Shown here: piece after piece, positions 7,782 through 17,460 of the stretch
Numbering within the stretch: position 1 is the first letter of the stretch
How the letters are laid out: every line of letters begins with the position of its first letter
Source: Candidatus Gastranaerophilales bacterium
Lineage (GTDB): Bacteria > Cyanobacteriota > Vampirovibrionia > Gastranaerophilales > Gastranaerophilaceae
DNA length: 39,285 nt
Direction of reading: 5' to 3'
Assembly (NCBI GenBank): GCA_944324475.1
Contig: CALUWK010000016.1
Location: forward strand, 1-39,285
Notes under the pieces: generated by a model
Database searches by the model: none
What the model saw: the letters and a program-made list of their open reading frames with translations, nothing else
What the model was told of the DNA's origin: nothing
Translations under genes and position numbers: made by a program

Positions 7782-8855
7782 TTATCTTACTTTTACTTTT
7801 GGCACCACACTCATACCAGGAACTATATTATATTCCGATATATCATCAGTGAATAATATTTTAACAGGAACCCTCTGGACAACCTTTACATAAGAACCCA
7901 CAGCATTTTCTGGTGGAAACAAACTTGCTTTGGCTCCCGAAGCCTTTTGAATACTATCAACAATTCCATTAAACTTTTTATTTTTATAAGTATCAATTTT
8001 TATTGTTACCTTTTGACCCTTTTTCATATTTGTAAGCTGCGTTTCTTTAAAATTTGCAATAATATAACAATCCTTTGGAACAATTGTCATAATAGGATGG
8101 GCAACTTGTACATAATTACCTAACTCAACAGTTTTATTTGTCACAGTACCGTCCACAGGAGAAATCAAAGTTGTATACGAAAGATTTAATCGAGCTTGAT
8201 CGACATCAGCCATTAATTTTTTTATTTCAGCCATTTGAGAAGCTTTTTTTGAAATTGTAGATTTTAAAGCACTGTCTGTAGCCTTTAGACCATCCTGGGC
8301 CTCTTTATATTGAGCTCTTGCAACATCAAGATTTTTAACAGCGTTATCTAAATCTTGTTTAGTAACTGCACCATCCCTGTATGCATTCTTATATCTAATA
8401 TAATCACTATTTGCATATTCCAATTTAGACTTTGCACTTTCTATATTATTTTTATTCTGGTTGGTAATAGCAGACATCTTATCTATATCACTTATTGAAA
8501 CTTTTAATTCCGCTTGCGCCTTTTCAAGTTTCGCTTCAGCATTTTTTAAAGCAATTTCATAATCTCTCGTATCAATTTGAGCTAATATCTCTCCTTTTTT
8601 TACAGAAACATTATCATCAACATTTAATTCTACGATTTCACCAGATACTTTTGGTGATAAATAAACAATATGTGCCTCAACGAAAGCATCATCAGTAGAT
8701 TGATAAAAAGATGAATAAATTAATGAAAAAATGCCAAAAACAATAAATAAAATTGCTGTAATAACTGGCACTATAACTCTTTTTTTCTGATAACTTTTTC
8801 TTTTAGCCTTAACCTTTTCTCTGGCTGCAGAATAATATTTTGACGCTTTATTCAT
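7782..8855 (-). CDS. emrA: Membrane fusion (HlyD/EmrA-type) efflux protein
   Basis: EmrA is the periplasmic adaptor linking EmrB to an outer-membrane channel. The 357-residue protein has a basic N-terminus, one membrane anchor (about residues 28-50), then the family hallmark QSTDDAFVEAHIVYLSPKV and a biotinyl-lipoyl-like domain (GEIVELNVDDNVSVKKGEIL). A long coiled-coil hairpin spans about residues 100-225 and is followed by the second lipoyl half (LISPVDGTVTNKTVELGNYV) and a beta-barrel domain with GMSVVPKVKVR at the end. An AAAGGAATAAAGT ribosome binding site precedes the ATG. It lies between marR and emrB. Confidence 0.94.
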   Translation of the reverse strand: MNKASKYYSAAREKVKAKRKSYQKKRVIVPVITAILFIVFGIFSLIYSSFYQSTDDAFVEAHIVYLSPKVSGEIVELNVDDNVSVKKGEILAQIDTRDYEIALKNAEAKLEKAQAELKVSISDIDKMSAITNQNKNNIESAKSKLEYANSDYIRYKNAYRDGAVTKQDLDNAVKNLDVARAQYKEAQDGLKATDSALKSTISKKASQMAEIKKLMADVDQARLNLSYTTLISPVDGTVTNKTVELGNYVQVAHPIMTIVPKDCYIIANFKETQLTNMKKGQKVTIKIDTYKNKKFNGIVDSIQKASGAKASLFPPENAVGSYVKVVQRVPVKILFTDDISEYNIVPGMSVVPKVKVR

Positions 8856-8869
8856 ACTTTATTCCTTTT

Positions 8870-9334
8870 TTAAATTTTTAACTTTGTATTCATTGATATA
8901 TTATCTTTTATTTTATTTAATGTATCAAGACATTTTTTTAATTCATCATAATCAATATTATACAAATAACTTTTTCTTATTTCGGATATTATAGGATAAA
9001 TTTTATTTCTTATTTCAACACCTCTTTTTGTGACAGAAATCCTATTTATTTGCCTCCCGTTTGAATCAATATTTTTCTCAACAAGTCCCTTTCTTTCTAA
9101 TATTCCTATCAACCTTGCAATATTAGCGCGATCTTTACCGAGCAATATACCTAATTGTCTTTGATATAAATTTTTAGATTCATTATTATCCAACAAGGCA
9201 TCAAGTAAAACAAACTGTTCAAGCGTAATTTCAAACTGATACTTCCTAAAACACCTCAAAGTTAAAACCTTTATCAACGTTGCACAAGAAACGATACCAT
9301 TTGAAATTGAAGTTCTTTTTAATTGATTCAACAT
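8870..9334 (-). CDS. MarR-family transcriptional regulator
   Basis: The protein is a winged-helix dimeric repressor, probably ligand-responsive. In its 154 residues the winged helix runs about 45-115: YQRQLGILLGKDRANIARLI forms the helix-turn-helix and GRQINRISVTKRGVEI the wing, typical of MarR. The N- and C-terminal helices would form the dimer interface. It is the first gene of the efflux operon (14 nt before emrA), and the 30-bp palindrome upstream is a natural candidate for its operator. Autoregulation is inferred from this arrangement. The likely ribosome binding site (AAGGAC) is somewhat far, about 14 nt from the ATG. Confidence 0.92.
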   Translation of the reverse strand: MLNQLKRTSISNGIVSCATLIKVLTLRCFRKYQFEITLEQFVLLDALLDNNESKNLYQRQLGILLGKDRANIARLIGILERKGLVEKNIDSNGRQINRISVTKRGVEIRNKIYPIISEIRKSYLYNIDYDELKKCLDTLNKIKDNISMNTKLKI

Positions 9335-9361
9335 AATTATAAGAAAGTCCTTTACTTTTAT

Positions 9362-9391
9362 TTTTTTATGTTATCATGATAACATAAAAAA
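9362..9391. promoter_or_regulatory. 30-bp perfect palindrome, likely MarR operator between divergent efflux genes
   Basis: The half-site is TTTTTTATGTTATCA and its exact reverse complement follows without a spacer, centred between 9376 and 9377. It occupies the 80-bp gap between marR (leftward) and the outer-membrane factor gene (rightward). Possible divergent promoters share a CATGAT -10 inside it, each 18 nt from a -35-like hexamer: TTTACT at 9351-9356 for the + strand and TTGCAA at 9397-9402 for the - strand. The -10 matches are only 4 of 6. MarR proteins typically bind palindromes of this kind over their own promoter. Confidence 0.78.
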
Positions 9392-9414
9392 GTTTTTTGC
9401 AAGTGTTAGCAACC

Positions 9415-10791
9415 ATGAAAAAAAACCTCCTGACTATATTTTCAATATTTCTAATCTCTCAACTGTTTGTCTCTTGTTTTGCGCAAATGCAAGACAAGAG
9501 ACAATATTTGAACTTACCCTTTTGGGAAAAATTTAATGATGAAATTCTTATAAATAATATTATAAAAGCATATGAAAACAACCCTGATTTAAAAATTGCA
9601 GACACCAAAATTAAAGAAAGTGAAAAAATTGTAAAATTGTCTCTTGCAGAAGAACTCCCGCATATAAATTTTGAGGGCATGCTAGGAAGAACTTTTGCAT
9701 CCTCTGACATGTTAAGGGGGAAAAATAATTTCATGATTTATAATTATAGCCAAACAAGATTTTTATTACCTTTAACTGCAAGCTATGAAATTGATATTTG
9801 GGGCAAAAACAGACTAAAAACAAAAAGTTTTAAAGAAAGCGAAAAAATGCTAAAAGAAGATGAAAGAGCAGTTTATATAGCTCTTACATCTGCCATAGCA
9901 GCAGACTATTTTAATTTAATTAAAACAGATAAAACTTTAGAGCTTCAAAAAGAGCTACTAGAACTTAACAAAAAATTACTTAATATCACAAAAACAAAAG
10001 AAAAAAACGGTCTTGCAACCATTGACAATATTCTTGAAATAGAAAACAAAACAGCACAAAACGAACTCATAATTAACAATTTAGAAGCAAAAAAAGAAAT
10101 TTTTGAAAACCAATTAGATTATCTTTTGGGTGATAAATTATTTTCTAAAATTGAAAGAAATACTTATGATAATGTAACGATATTAAACGAAGTTCCAGAT
10201 GAAATAAATTCAAGCATTATAATAAATAGACCCGATGTAAAAAGCTCAGCTTATAATATTCTAAGGGCAAATTACGAAGCAAAAAGCGCAAAAAGAGATA
10301 TACTGCCAAGTTTTACAATAATGGGCACTCTAGGCTTTAATGGATATAGCCATGGAACACATCTTTTTTCACCAAATTCTGGTCTGGCAGACCTTTGGAT
10401 TATCCCAAATTTTGATATATTTGATGGCGGAAAAAAATATCATCTCATGAAATTAAAAAAACTCGAATACAAAAGAGCTCAAGAAGAGTATGAAAAAGCT
10501 GTTTTATCATCCATTCAAGAAGTAAATGATGCGTTAGCCATAACTAAAAAAGAAAAGAATAATTTAAAAATTTCATCAAAAATTTTAGAAATACAATCAC
10601 AAAAGTTAAGATTAAAAGAAATTAATAAAATATACGGACTTGCCGACGAATTAGATTACATTTTGTATCAACAAGCACAAATTTTGTCACAACAAAAACT
10701 TATCGATGATAAAATAAACTATGTAATCTCAACCATAAACCTATATAAATCAGTCGGCGGAGTTGATTTTACAAACAAAGAAAACCTGTAA
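9415..10791 (+). CDS. Outer-membrane efflux channel protein (TolC/NodT family), probable lipoprotein
   Basis: This is the outer-membrane factor expected to complete the pump with EmrA and EmrB. The ATG at 9415 starts a signal peptide MKKNLLTIFSIFLISQLF followed by VSC, a lipobox-like site (FVSC; the -3 residue F is less usual than L). The 458-residue mature region shows the two-repeat OMF pattern: NPDLKIADTKIKESEKIVKL with PHINFEG, and YEIDIWGKNRLK, then NRPDVKSSAYNILRANYEAK with LPSFTIMGTLGFNGY and a C-terminal helical pair (QEVNDALAITKKEK). The presence of this gene implies a diderm envelope. An in-frame TTG at 9397 is a less likely start. Confidence 0.92.
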   Translation: MKKNLLTIFSIFLISQLFVSCFAQMQDKRQYLNLPFWEKFNDEILINNIIKAYENNPDLKIADTKIKESEKIVKLSLAEELPHINFEGMLGRTFASSDMLRGKNNFMIYNYSQTRFLLPLTASYEIDIWGKNRLKTKSFKESEKMLKEDERAVYIALTSAIAADYFNLIKTDKTLELQKELLELNKKLLNITKTKEKNGLATIDNILEIENKTAQNELIINNLEAKKEIFENQLDYLLGDKLFSKIERNTYDNVTILNEVPDEINSSIIINRPDVKSSAYNILRANYEAKSAKRDILPSFTIMGTLGFNGYSHGTHLFSPNSGLADLWIIPNFDIFDGGKKYHLMKLKKLEYKRAQEEYEKAVLSSIQEVNDALAITKKEKNNLKISSKILEIQSQKLRLKEINKIYGLADELDYILYQQAQILSQQKLIDDKINYVISTINLYKSVGGVDFTNKENL

Positions 10792-10805
10792 ATAAGGAAA
10801 AAATT

Positions 10806-12098
10806 TTGGAAATTATATCAAAATTTAACGGACTATTTGGAATAATTATTATTCTTTTTATTTGCTTTTTGATGTCAAATAATAAGAAAAAAATCAATTA
10901 TAAAACAGTAGGAGTTGGGCTTTTATTACAGTTCATACTGGCAGTTTTCATTATGAAAACTCCGCTGGGAGTAAAGATTTTTGGATTTTTAGCGATACTT
11001 ATAGACAAAATCTTAAACGCCTCCATTGAAGGCTCTAACTTTGTCTTTGGGTGGTTATCTAATTCACCCGAAAAAATAAGCGAACTTTTTCCTCAAAAAG
11101 ATTTCATATTCGCACTTATATTGATGTCAACAATGATATTAATATTAGTCATAGTAAACATTTTATACTATTACGGAATTATGCAAAGGGTAATACTAAT
11201 TCTAGGAAAAATAATGAACAAAATCCTTGGAGTTAGCGGAGCAGAAGCACTCTCGAATTGCGCAAGTCCTTTTGTAGGAAATGTTGCAGCACAATCATTG
11301 ATAAAACATTACCTTCCAAATATGACACGCTCAGAAATGTTAGCTATAATGACAGGTTCTATGGCCTGTATTTCAGCAAGCTGTATTGCAATGTATACAG
11401 GCTTCGGAATAAATACCGAATACCTGTTAGCAGCTTCCATTATGGCAATACCTGGTTCTTTTGTAGTATCCAAAATAGTTTATCCAGAAACTCAAGAACC
11501 ACAAACTATAAAAAACTTTAAAATCAGCAACAGAAAAACTGATGTTAATATACTTGCTGCAATTTCAAAAGGAGCCTCTGAAGGTATGAGAGTTTCGCTT
11601 AATGTAATTGCAGTTTTGTTAGGACTTGTAGCATTAATTACATTCTGTAACGAACTTTTGGCAAAGCTCGGAATATTCCTATATAACTACTGTCACTTGA
11701 ATCTTTCTTTTATTGGAATTGATTTACAGCATCTTTCAATTCAGCTCATAGTAGGTAAAATTTTTGCTATCTTCTCTGCTTTAATAGGTGCAACATGGGG
11801 AAATATCGAAACTGTAGGCATTTTAATCGGAGAAAAGCTAATTTTAAATGAAACAATAGCATACATAGATTTAGCTGGACATATCAATGCTGCAACACTA
11901 AGCCAAAAAAGTATAGCAGTTGCAACATTCGCATGTTGCGGCTTTGCAAACCTCTCTACCATAGCCATTCAAATAGGAGGTATAGGAGAGCTTGCACCAA
12001 ATCAAAGAAAAAACCTTGCAAGATTAAGCATAAAAGCGCTCATTTGCGGAACTTTAGTAAGCTATATTTCGGCAGCAATGGCAGGAATTTTACTCTAA
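10806..12098 (+). CDS. nupC: Concentrative nucleoside transporter (NupC/CNT family)
   Basis: NupC imports nucleosides with H+ or Na+ across the inner membrane. The 430 residues carry about ten hydrophobic segments and CNT signatures: GVSGAEALSNCASPFVGN, MTRSEMLAIMTGSMACISAS and, near the C-terminus, TFACCGFANLSTIAIQIGG. Translation appears to start at TTG (10806), 14 nt after the preceding stop, with a TAAGGAAA ribosome binding site at about 7 nt spacing. It probably shares a transcript with the efflux channel gene, which would place nucleoside uptake under the same promoter region. Confidence 0.93.
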   Translation: MEIISKFNGLFGIIIILFICFLMSNNKKKINYKTVGVGLLLQFILAVFIMKTPLGVKIFGFLAILIDKILNASIEGSNFVFGWLSNSPEKISELFPQKDFIFALILMSTMILILVIVNILYYYGIMQRVILILGKIMNKILGVSGAEALSNCASPFVGNVAAQSLIKHYLPNMTRSEMLAIMTGSMACISASCIAMYTGFGINTEYLLAASIMAIPGSFVVSKIVYPETQEPQTIKNFKISNRKTDVNILAAISKGASEGMRVSLNVIAVLLGLVALITFCNELLAKLGIFLYNYCHLNLSFIGIDLQHLSIQLIVGKIFAIFSALIGATWGNIETVGILIGEKLILNETIAYIDLAGHINAATLSQKSIAVATFACCGFANLSTIAIQIGGIGELAPNQRKNLARLSIKALICGTLVSYISAAMAGILL

Positions 12099-12284
12099 AT
12101 GAACAAAATTATCTCAAAAACTATAAAAATTAAATCAAATCAAATGCCTCCAAAGGTTGATTTTATTGAAAATGAAATTAAAAAGCGAGGATATGAACCA
12201 ATAAGATGGGCGATTGTAGATGTTGTTGATAACAAACTCATTATTAATCTTTCTGCTCAACCATCCAACCATCAATTATTCTAA
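12099..12284 (+). CDS. Small unknown protein directly downstream of nupC
   Basis: The ATG follows the nupC TAA without any intervening base, so translation could be coupled by reinitiation; an AGGAA lies 12 nt upstream. The 61 residues are basic at the N-terminus, then contain PPKVDFIENEIKKRGYEPIR and WAIVDVVDNKLIINLSAQ, which read like a small alpha-beta fold. No family was recognised. Its last 41 nt overlap the end of the convergent gene at 12244-13200. Codon content resembles its neighbours, but with no homologue in view the call is moderate. Confidence 0.55.
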   Translation: MNKIISKTIKIKSNQMPPKVDFIENEIKKRGYEPIRWAIVDVVDNKLIINLSAQPSNHQLF

Positions 12285-13200
12285 TAACTTTATTAAAAAA
12301 TCTTATTCTTAACTTTTCAATGTCTGCTTTATCTTGATTTTCTTGAACATTTTTAAAAAAGAAAAGATTGGCTTTAGTATATGCTTCAATCTCATTCAAA
12401 AAAGACAATTTCAAATTATCATAAAAATATTGACGCGAAACAGAACTGTTAGCTTTATTGCTAAAATAAACAGTATCAATATTTTTCAATTTATACTTCA
12501 ATAAAAAAGCAAGTCTATCCATACAATCATTATAATAACAATTAATTCTATCGCCACCAATATCTTTTACATTTACAATATATTCTACGTTATTATATAT
12601 AAAAGCTGTAATAGAAATAATCAAAGAATCCAACTCATTATCTAAATTATTAAAAGTAGGACTGCTAATATAAGGCAAATATTTTGAAACATAGTCCACA
12701 TGAGTCAATCTGTCTGCAGCCTTATCTTGCATAAGATGTATAGCTTCATGTAACAAAGCTCGTGCAAATTTAAATCTTTCATTTATTAAATTATCAATCG
12801 GAGGTTTTACATAAATCGCTCTTTTAACACCTGAAATTATTTTCCTTCCAAATACTGATTTCAAATTATATGATACAACATAACACGCACGAATATCCAA
12901 ATCTTTTGAAAACTCATCTTTATCAAAAGGAAAAATTTTAACATCTCTTGAAATAGAAGACAACAAAGCCTTAGCACCCGATAAAGAAGGTTTTTTTGAA
13001 CAAATCGCATAACTTATAATTTCATCACAATTCGACCTATACAAATCATCAAAATTTCTTTTAGAACCAAAACTTGTATTAGCACATTTTACAAATTTGT
13101 CGCAAGGTAATTCATTCAAAAATACCTTTGAAGAAGTATCTTTGATTTTATTTTTACAACCAATATTTATAAGATTAATCGATTCGATTTTCATAAGCAT
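12244..13200 (-). CDS. Unknown protein with an HExxH zinc-metalloprotease-like motif
   Basis: The 318-residue protein was not assigned to a family. Residues 148-163 read ALLHEAIHLMQDKAAD, an HExxH motif (H151, E152, H155) on a predicted helix, as in zincin metallopeptidases. A third metal ligand was not identified; E and D residues downstream are candidates. There is no clear signal peptide. The N-terminal third is Cys-containing (C15, C33, C39, C58, C67). It lies 30 nt after the tagO-like gene as the last gene of a glyA-tagO unit. The start could be at 13200 or, two codons later, at 13194; neither has a strong ribosome binding site. Confidence 0.75.
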   Translation of the reverse strand: MLMKIESINLINIGCKNKIKDTSSKVFLNELPCDKFVKCANTSFGSKRNFDDLYRSNCDEIISYAICSKKPSLSGAKALLSSISRDVKIFPFDKDEFSKDLDIRACYVVSYNLKSVFGRKIISGVKRAIYVKPPIDNLINERFKFARALLHEAIHLMQDKAADRLTHVDYVSKYLPYISSPTFNNLDNELDSLIISITAFIYNNVEYIVNVKDIGGDRINCYYNDCMDRLAFLLKYKLKNIDTVYFSNKANSSVSRQYFYDNLKLSFLNEIEAYTKANLFFFKNVQENQDKADIEKLRIRFFNKVIRIIDGWMVEQKD

Positions 13201-13230
13201 TTTCTAAAAAACGCCTGAAAAAAAATTTTT

Positions 13231-14277
13231 CTAATTATCCTTTTTTTTGATTAATTTTGAAACAATATTTAATATAATTAAAACACCAATTAAACTTAAA
13301 GCAATAATTATAAACTTACTTTTGGTACTTACAACAATAATAGATAACAATGCACATATCATTGAAAAACCTGCAAGCAACAAAACCAACTTATCTTGAG
13401 AATATCCAGCATGCAGCAACTTATGATGTATATGCTCTGCATCTGCAACAAAAGGACTCTTACCTTTAAGCATTCTTCTAACAGATGAATAAGCAACATC
13501 CATCAAAGGAACAGCTAAAATCACTATAGGCAAATACATCGAAACACCGACACTGGGTTTCACCACTCCTGTTATAGACAATGTAGCAAGCAAAAACCCT
13601 GCATACAAAGCCCCTGAATCACCCATAAAAATCTTAGCAGGATTATAATTAAAAGTTAAAAAAGCGCACATTGAACCCGTCAATATAAATGCAATTAAAG
13701 CATTAATCGGAATAGTAGGCTCTAAAACCAAAGATACAATGCCAATAGCAAGAGCAGAGATACTGACAATTGAACCTGCAAGACCATCTATGCCATCTAT
13801 AAAATTAATCGCATTGGTTATCCCAACTATCCAAAGTAGAGTTATTGGATAAGATAAAACCCCTAAATCAAAATTAGTGCCAAAAGGATTATATAAACTT
13901 TCTATTCTTACACCTAAAAGTATTACTATAGTTGCAATAGCTATTTGAATAAACAATTTAAATTTAGCATTTAAACAATATATATCATCTACAAGCCCCA
14001 TTAAAAACATCAAAGACCCGCCGACAATAATAGCCGAAAGCCCCTGTCCTTTTGGATAATAACTTAAAAGAATTAAAAACAAAAAAGACAACATAACAGA
14101 AACCCAAATTGCAACACCTCCTAGTCGGGAGATATTACCATGATGGATTTTTCGTTCGTTTGGAACATCAACCAACCCCATTTTTTGAGAATAATAAATC
14201 ACTAAGGGAACAATAAAAATTCCGAGCAAATAAGCAATTATAGTACCCAGTACATGGGCTTGAGACAATTTTATCAT
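13231..14277 (-). CDS. tagO: Undecaprenyl-phosphate N-acetylhexosamine-1-phosphate transferase (WecA/TagO family)
   Basis: This MraY-like integral membrane enzyme transfers a sugar-1-phosphate from a UDP-sugar, usually GlcNAc, to undecaprenyl phosphate, starting the lipid-linked synthesis of surface glycans. The 348 residues form about eleven helices. Key motifs are D97/D98 (LVDDIY), NAINFIDGIDGLAGS with D161 and D164, FMGDSGA with D220, and the HIHHKLL histidine motif at 282-285. The HIHH motif and overall order favour the WecA/TagO branch over MraY. It starts 8 nt after glyA. The exact sugar is not known from sequence. It ends in TAG. Confidence 0.9.
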   Translation of the reverse strand: MIKLSQAHVLGTIIAYLLGIFIVPLVIYYSQKMGLVDVPNERKIHHGNISRLGGVAIWVSVMLSFLFLILLSYYPKGQGLSAIIVGGSLMFLMGLVDDIYCLNAKFKLFIQIAIATIVILLGVRIESLYNPFGTNFDLGVLSYPITLLWIVGITNAINFIDGIDGLAGSIVSISALAIGIVSLVLEPTIPINALIAFILTGSMCAFLTFNYNPAKIFMGDSGALYAGFLLATLSITGVVKPSVGVSMYLPIVILAVPLMDVAYSSVRRMLKGKSPFVADAEHIHHKLLHAGYSQDKLVLLLAGFSMICALLSIIVVSTKSKFIIIALSLIGVLIILNIVSKLIKKKDN

Positions 14278-14285
14278 TATATACC

Positions 14286-15521
14286 TTACATTTCCTTATA
14301 TAACGGGAACTTTTTACACAATTCCAAGCTTCTTTTTCTTATATTTTCTTTCTCATCTCTTTCAAGAATAGCATCTGCAATAATTTTTGCAATCATTTTC
14401 ATTTCATCAATTTTCATTCCTCTTGTAGTAACCGCAGCAGTACCGACTCTAACACCAGAAGTTACAAAAGGACTTTGAGGATCATTTGGAACAGTATTTT
14501 TATTCGCGGTTATTCCAACTTCTTCTAACAAATTTGCAACATCTTTTCCTGTTTTATTCAACCTTCTTAAATCGAGTGTCATAACGTGATTTTCAGACTT
14601 ACCACCTACTATGTCTATTCCTTCTTTAATTAAAAAAGATGCTAAATATTTCGAATTTTCAACAACTTGAAAGGCATATTGCTTAAATTCATCACTTTGA
14701 GCTTCCTTAAGAGCAATAGCTTTTGCTGCGACAATATGTTCCAAAGGGCCACCTTGAATACCTGGAAAAACAGCTTTATCTATACCTGCTGCATGTTCTT
14801 GTTTACACATTATAATACCGCCCCTTGGACCTCTCAAAGTCTTATGGGTCGTCGTTGTGACAAAATCAGCATAAGGGACAGGGCTCGGATGACAACCTGC
14901 AGCGACAAGTGCTGCAATATGAGCAATGTCTACCATTAAATAAGCACCTACCATTTTTGCAATTTCAGAAAATCTTTTGAAATCAATAATTCGTGAATAA
15001 TTACTTGCACCGGCAATAATCAATTTTGGCCTATATTCTAGGGCTTTTTTTTCAACATCATCGTAATCTATAATACCTTCATCGTTTACCCCATATGAAA
15101 TTGCATTATAATTTATACCTGAAAAATTAACAGGCGAACCATGAGTTAAATGACCGCCATTAGATAAATCCATTCCTAATACCGTATCACCAACTTTAAG
15201 AGCATATAAAAAAACTGCCATATTGGCTTGTGCGCCTGAATGCGGCTGTACATTTGCATGGTCACATCCAAATAATTCACAACATCTTTTTTGAGCAAGT
15301 TCCTCAATTTTATCAACATTCTCGCAACCATTATAATATCTTTTATAAGGTTTTCCTTCCGCATATTTGTTCGTTAAAACACTACCGCATGCTGCCATTA
15401 CAGCCGGAGATGTAAAATTTTCGGATGCAATCAACTCAATCGTATTTCTTTGGCGCTCAAGTTCGAGTTCAATATAATATGCTACTTCATTATCAGTTTT
15501 TTTTATAATATCAAGTTCCAT
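14286..15521 (-). CDS. glyA: Serine hydroxymethyltransferase
   Basis: GlyA is a cytoplasmic PLP enzyme converting serine and tetrahydrofolate to glycine and 5,10-methylene-tetrahydrofolate. The 411 residues are standard. The PLP lysine is K227 in [15 protein letters not shown]; other hallmarks are [42 protein letters not shown] and [15 protein letters not shown] clear GAGGAG ribosome binding site precedes the ATG. It heads a leftward unit with the tagO-like gene and the HExxH protein. Its product links to cysE at the serine/glycine node, but the two are not adjacent. Confidence 0.97.
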   Translation of the reverse strand: MELDIIKKTDNEVAYYIELELERQRNTIELIASENFTSPAVMAACGSVLTNKYAEGKPYKRYYNGCENVDKIEELAQKRCCELFGCDHANVQPHSGAQANMAVFLYALKVGDTVLGMDLSNGGHLTHGSPVNFSGINYNAISYGVNDEGIIDYDDVEKKALEYRPKLIIAGASNYSRIIDFKRFSEIAKMVGAYLMVDIAHIAALVAAGCHPSPVPYADFVTTTTHKTLRGPRGGIIMCKQEHAAGIDKAVFPGIQGGPLEHIVAAKAIALKEAQSDEFKQYAFQVVENSKYLASFLIKEGIDIVGGKSENHVMTLDLRRLNKTGKDVANLLEEVGITANKNTVPNDPQSPFVTSGVRVGTAAVTTRGMKIDEMKMIAKIIADAILERDEKENIRKRSLELCKKFPLYKEM

Positions 15522-15672
15522 TAAATTCTCCTCAAAAAAATTACTTTATAAAACTATTCTACATTAAAAATAATCTATAAAAAAGAAACTTGCAATAACA
15601 AAAATTTTTTATTGTAAAATATTTTTATCACAAGTTTTATAAAATTGTCGAAGTAAAAGAAAGTTAACAACA

Positions 15673-17460
15673 ATGAAAAATAAGAAATTAAGAAATATAG
15701 CAATTATTGCCCATGTTGACCATGGTAAAACAACTCTCGTAGACTGCATTTTAGATGCCACAAATGTATTCAAAGAACACCAGGAAATGGGTACTTGCGT
15801 TCTTGACAACAACGACATAGAAAAAGAAAGAGGAATAACAATCCTCTCCAAAAATGTTGCAGTTGAATATAAAGGAGTTAAGATTAATGTTGTAGATACC
15901 CCTGGGCACGCAGATTTTGGAGGAGAAGTCGAACGAGTACTAGGAATGGTTGATGGAGCATTACTAATTGTTGATGCTCAAGAAGGTCCAATGCCCCAAA
16001 CAAGATTTGTATTATCCAAAGCACTTGAACTAGGAATTAAAATCATTGTTGTAATAAATAAAATAGATAAACCAGGAGCAAACCCCGATGCGACATTAGA
16101 TAAAGTATTTGATTTATTTACAGAATTAACGGACAGAGACGATTTAATTGATTTTCCTGTAATTTATGCAAGCTCATTAAACAGATATGCTAAAGTTAAC
16201 CTTGAAGATGAAAACAAAAACATTCTTCCTCTGCTGGATTGTATACTGGAAAACATTGAAGGTCCTGAAGCAGATATTGATTTACCATTACAACTTCAAA
16301 TAACAACCCTCGATTATAACGAATATGTTGGTCGCATTGCCATAGGAAGAATTAAAAACGGAACAATCAAATCTCAAGAACAAGTCACACTCCTAAAAAG
16401 AGATGGTTCAGCTCAAAAAGGAAAAATTGTTAAATTATTTGGATTTAAAGATCTTGGTAGAGTCGAAATTCAAGAAGCGTCAGCAGGAGATATTATTGGA
16501 ATTGCAGGATTTTCAGACATTCAAATCGGAGAAACGATATCTTGCTTGACTAATCCTGTTGCGCTACCATTAATTAAAATTGATGAGCCTACACTTCAAA
16601 TGAATTTCTCAATTAACGATTCACCATTTGCAGGAACTGAAGGAAAATTTGTTACCTCGAGACAACTCAGAAAAAGATTATATTTTGAACTTGAAAAAAA
16701 CGTTTCTTTAAGAGTTGAAGATACTAATTCAACCGATGTGTTTAAAGTTTCAGGCAGAGGAGAGCTTCATCTTGGAATTTTAATTGAAACAATGAGAAGA
16801 GAAGGATATGAATTTCAAGTTTCAAAACCTGAGGTTATTTTTAAAGAAGAAGAAGGAATAAAACTTGAACCATTTGAAAATCTCATTGTTGATGTTCCAG
16901 AAGAATTTGTGGGTTCAGTTATTGAAAGATTAGCTTCAAGAAAAGCGCAAATGCAGAATATGGAAGCCGGACCCAAAAGAACAAACATAGATTTCATAAT
17001 CCCCGCAAGGGGCTTAATCGGTTTTCGTTCCGAATTTATAAGAATGACAAAAGGTGAAGGTATTATGTATCATACATTTGAAAAGTATGATGAATACGCA
17101 GGCGACATTCCCAGACAAAGGACAGGTTCTCTTATAGCACACGAAGATGGTGAAGCAGTAGCCTATGCCCTGCACCAATTTGAAGACAGAGGAGTATTCT
17201 TTATAACCCCCAAAACAAAAGTCTATAGAGGTATGATTGTAGGCGAATGCAATCGCCCTCAAGATATAGCCGTTAATGTATGCAAAACCAAAAAAATGAC
17301 AAATATGCGCTCAGCTACAGCAGACGTTATGGTCACATTACAAGCTCCAAAAATAATGGGACTTGAAGATGCACTTGAATATATTCAAGATGACGAGTTG
17401 GTTGAAATAACTCCCAAGAACATAAGGATAAGAAAAGCAGATTTAGTTAAATTAAGATAA
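15673..17460 (+). CDS. typA: Translational GTPase TypA/BipA
   Basis: TypA is a ribosome-associated GTPase related to EF-G and LepA, with roles in 50S assembly and stress or cold growth. The 595 residues match the family (about 600). The G domain has AHVDHGKTT (residues 13-21), the switch I segment EKERGITILSKN, DTPGHADFGGEVERVLGMVD and NKIDKPGA. A beta-barrel domain II, two EF-G-like domains (SGRGELHLGILIETMRREG) and the TypA-specific C-terminal domain (MTNMRSATADVMVTLQAPK) follow. The ribosome binding site is weak (AGAAAG). A TTGCAA (15590-15595) and TAAAAT (15615-15620), 19 nt apart, may be its promoter. Confidence 0.97.
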   Translation: MKNKKLRNIAIIAHVDHGKTTLVDCILDATNVFKEHQEMGTCVLDNNDIEKERGITILSKNVAVEYKGVKINVVDTPGHADFGGEVERVLGMVDGALLIVDAQEGPMPQTRFVLSKALELGIKIIVVINKIDKPGANPDATLDKVFDLFTELTDRDDLIDFPVIYASSLNRYAKVNLEDENKNILPLLDCILENIEGPEADIDLPLQLQITTLDYNEYVGRIAIGRIKNGTIKSQEQVTLLKRDGSAQKGKIVKLFGFKDLGRVEIQEASAGDIIGIAGFSDIQIGETISCLTNPVALPLIKIDEPTLQMNFSINDSPFAGTEGKFVTSRQLRKRLYFELEKNVSLRVEDTNSTDVFKVSGRGELHLGILIETMRREGYEFQVSKPEVIFKEEEGIKLEPFENLIVDVPEEFVGSVIERLASRKAQMQNMEAGPKRTNIDFIIPARGLIGFRSEFIRMTKGEGIMYHTFEKYDEYAGDIPRQRTGSLIAHEDGEAVAYALHQFEDRGVFFITPKTKVYRGMIVGECNRPQDIAVNVCKTKKMTNMRSATADVMVTLQAPKIMGLEDALEYIQDDELVEITPKNIRIRKADLVKLR

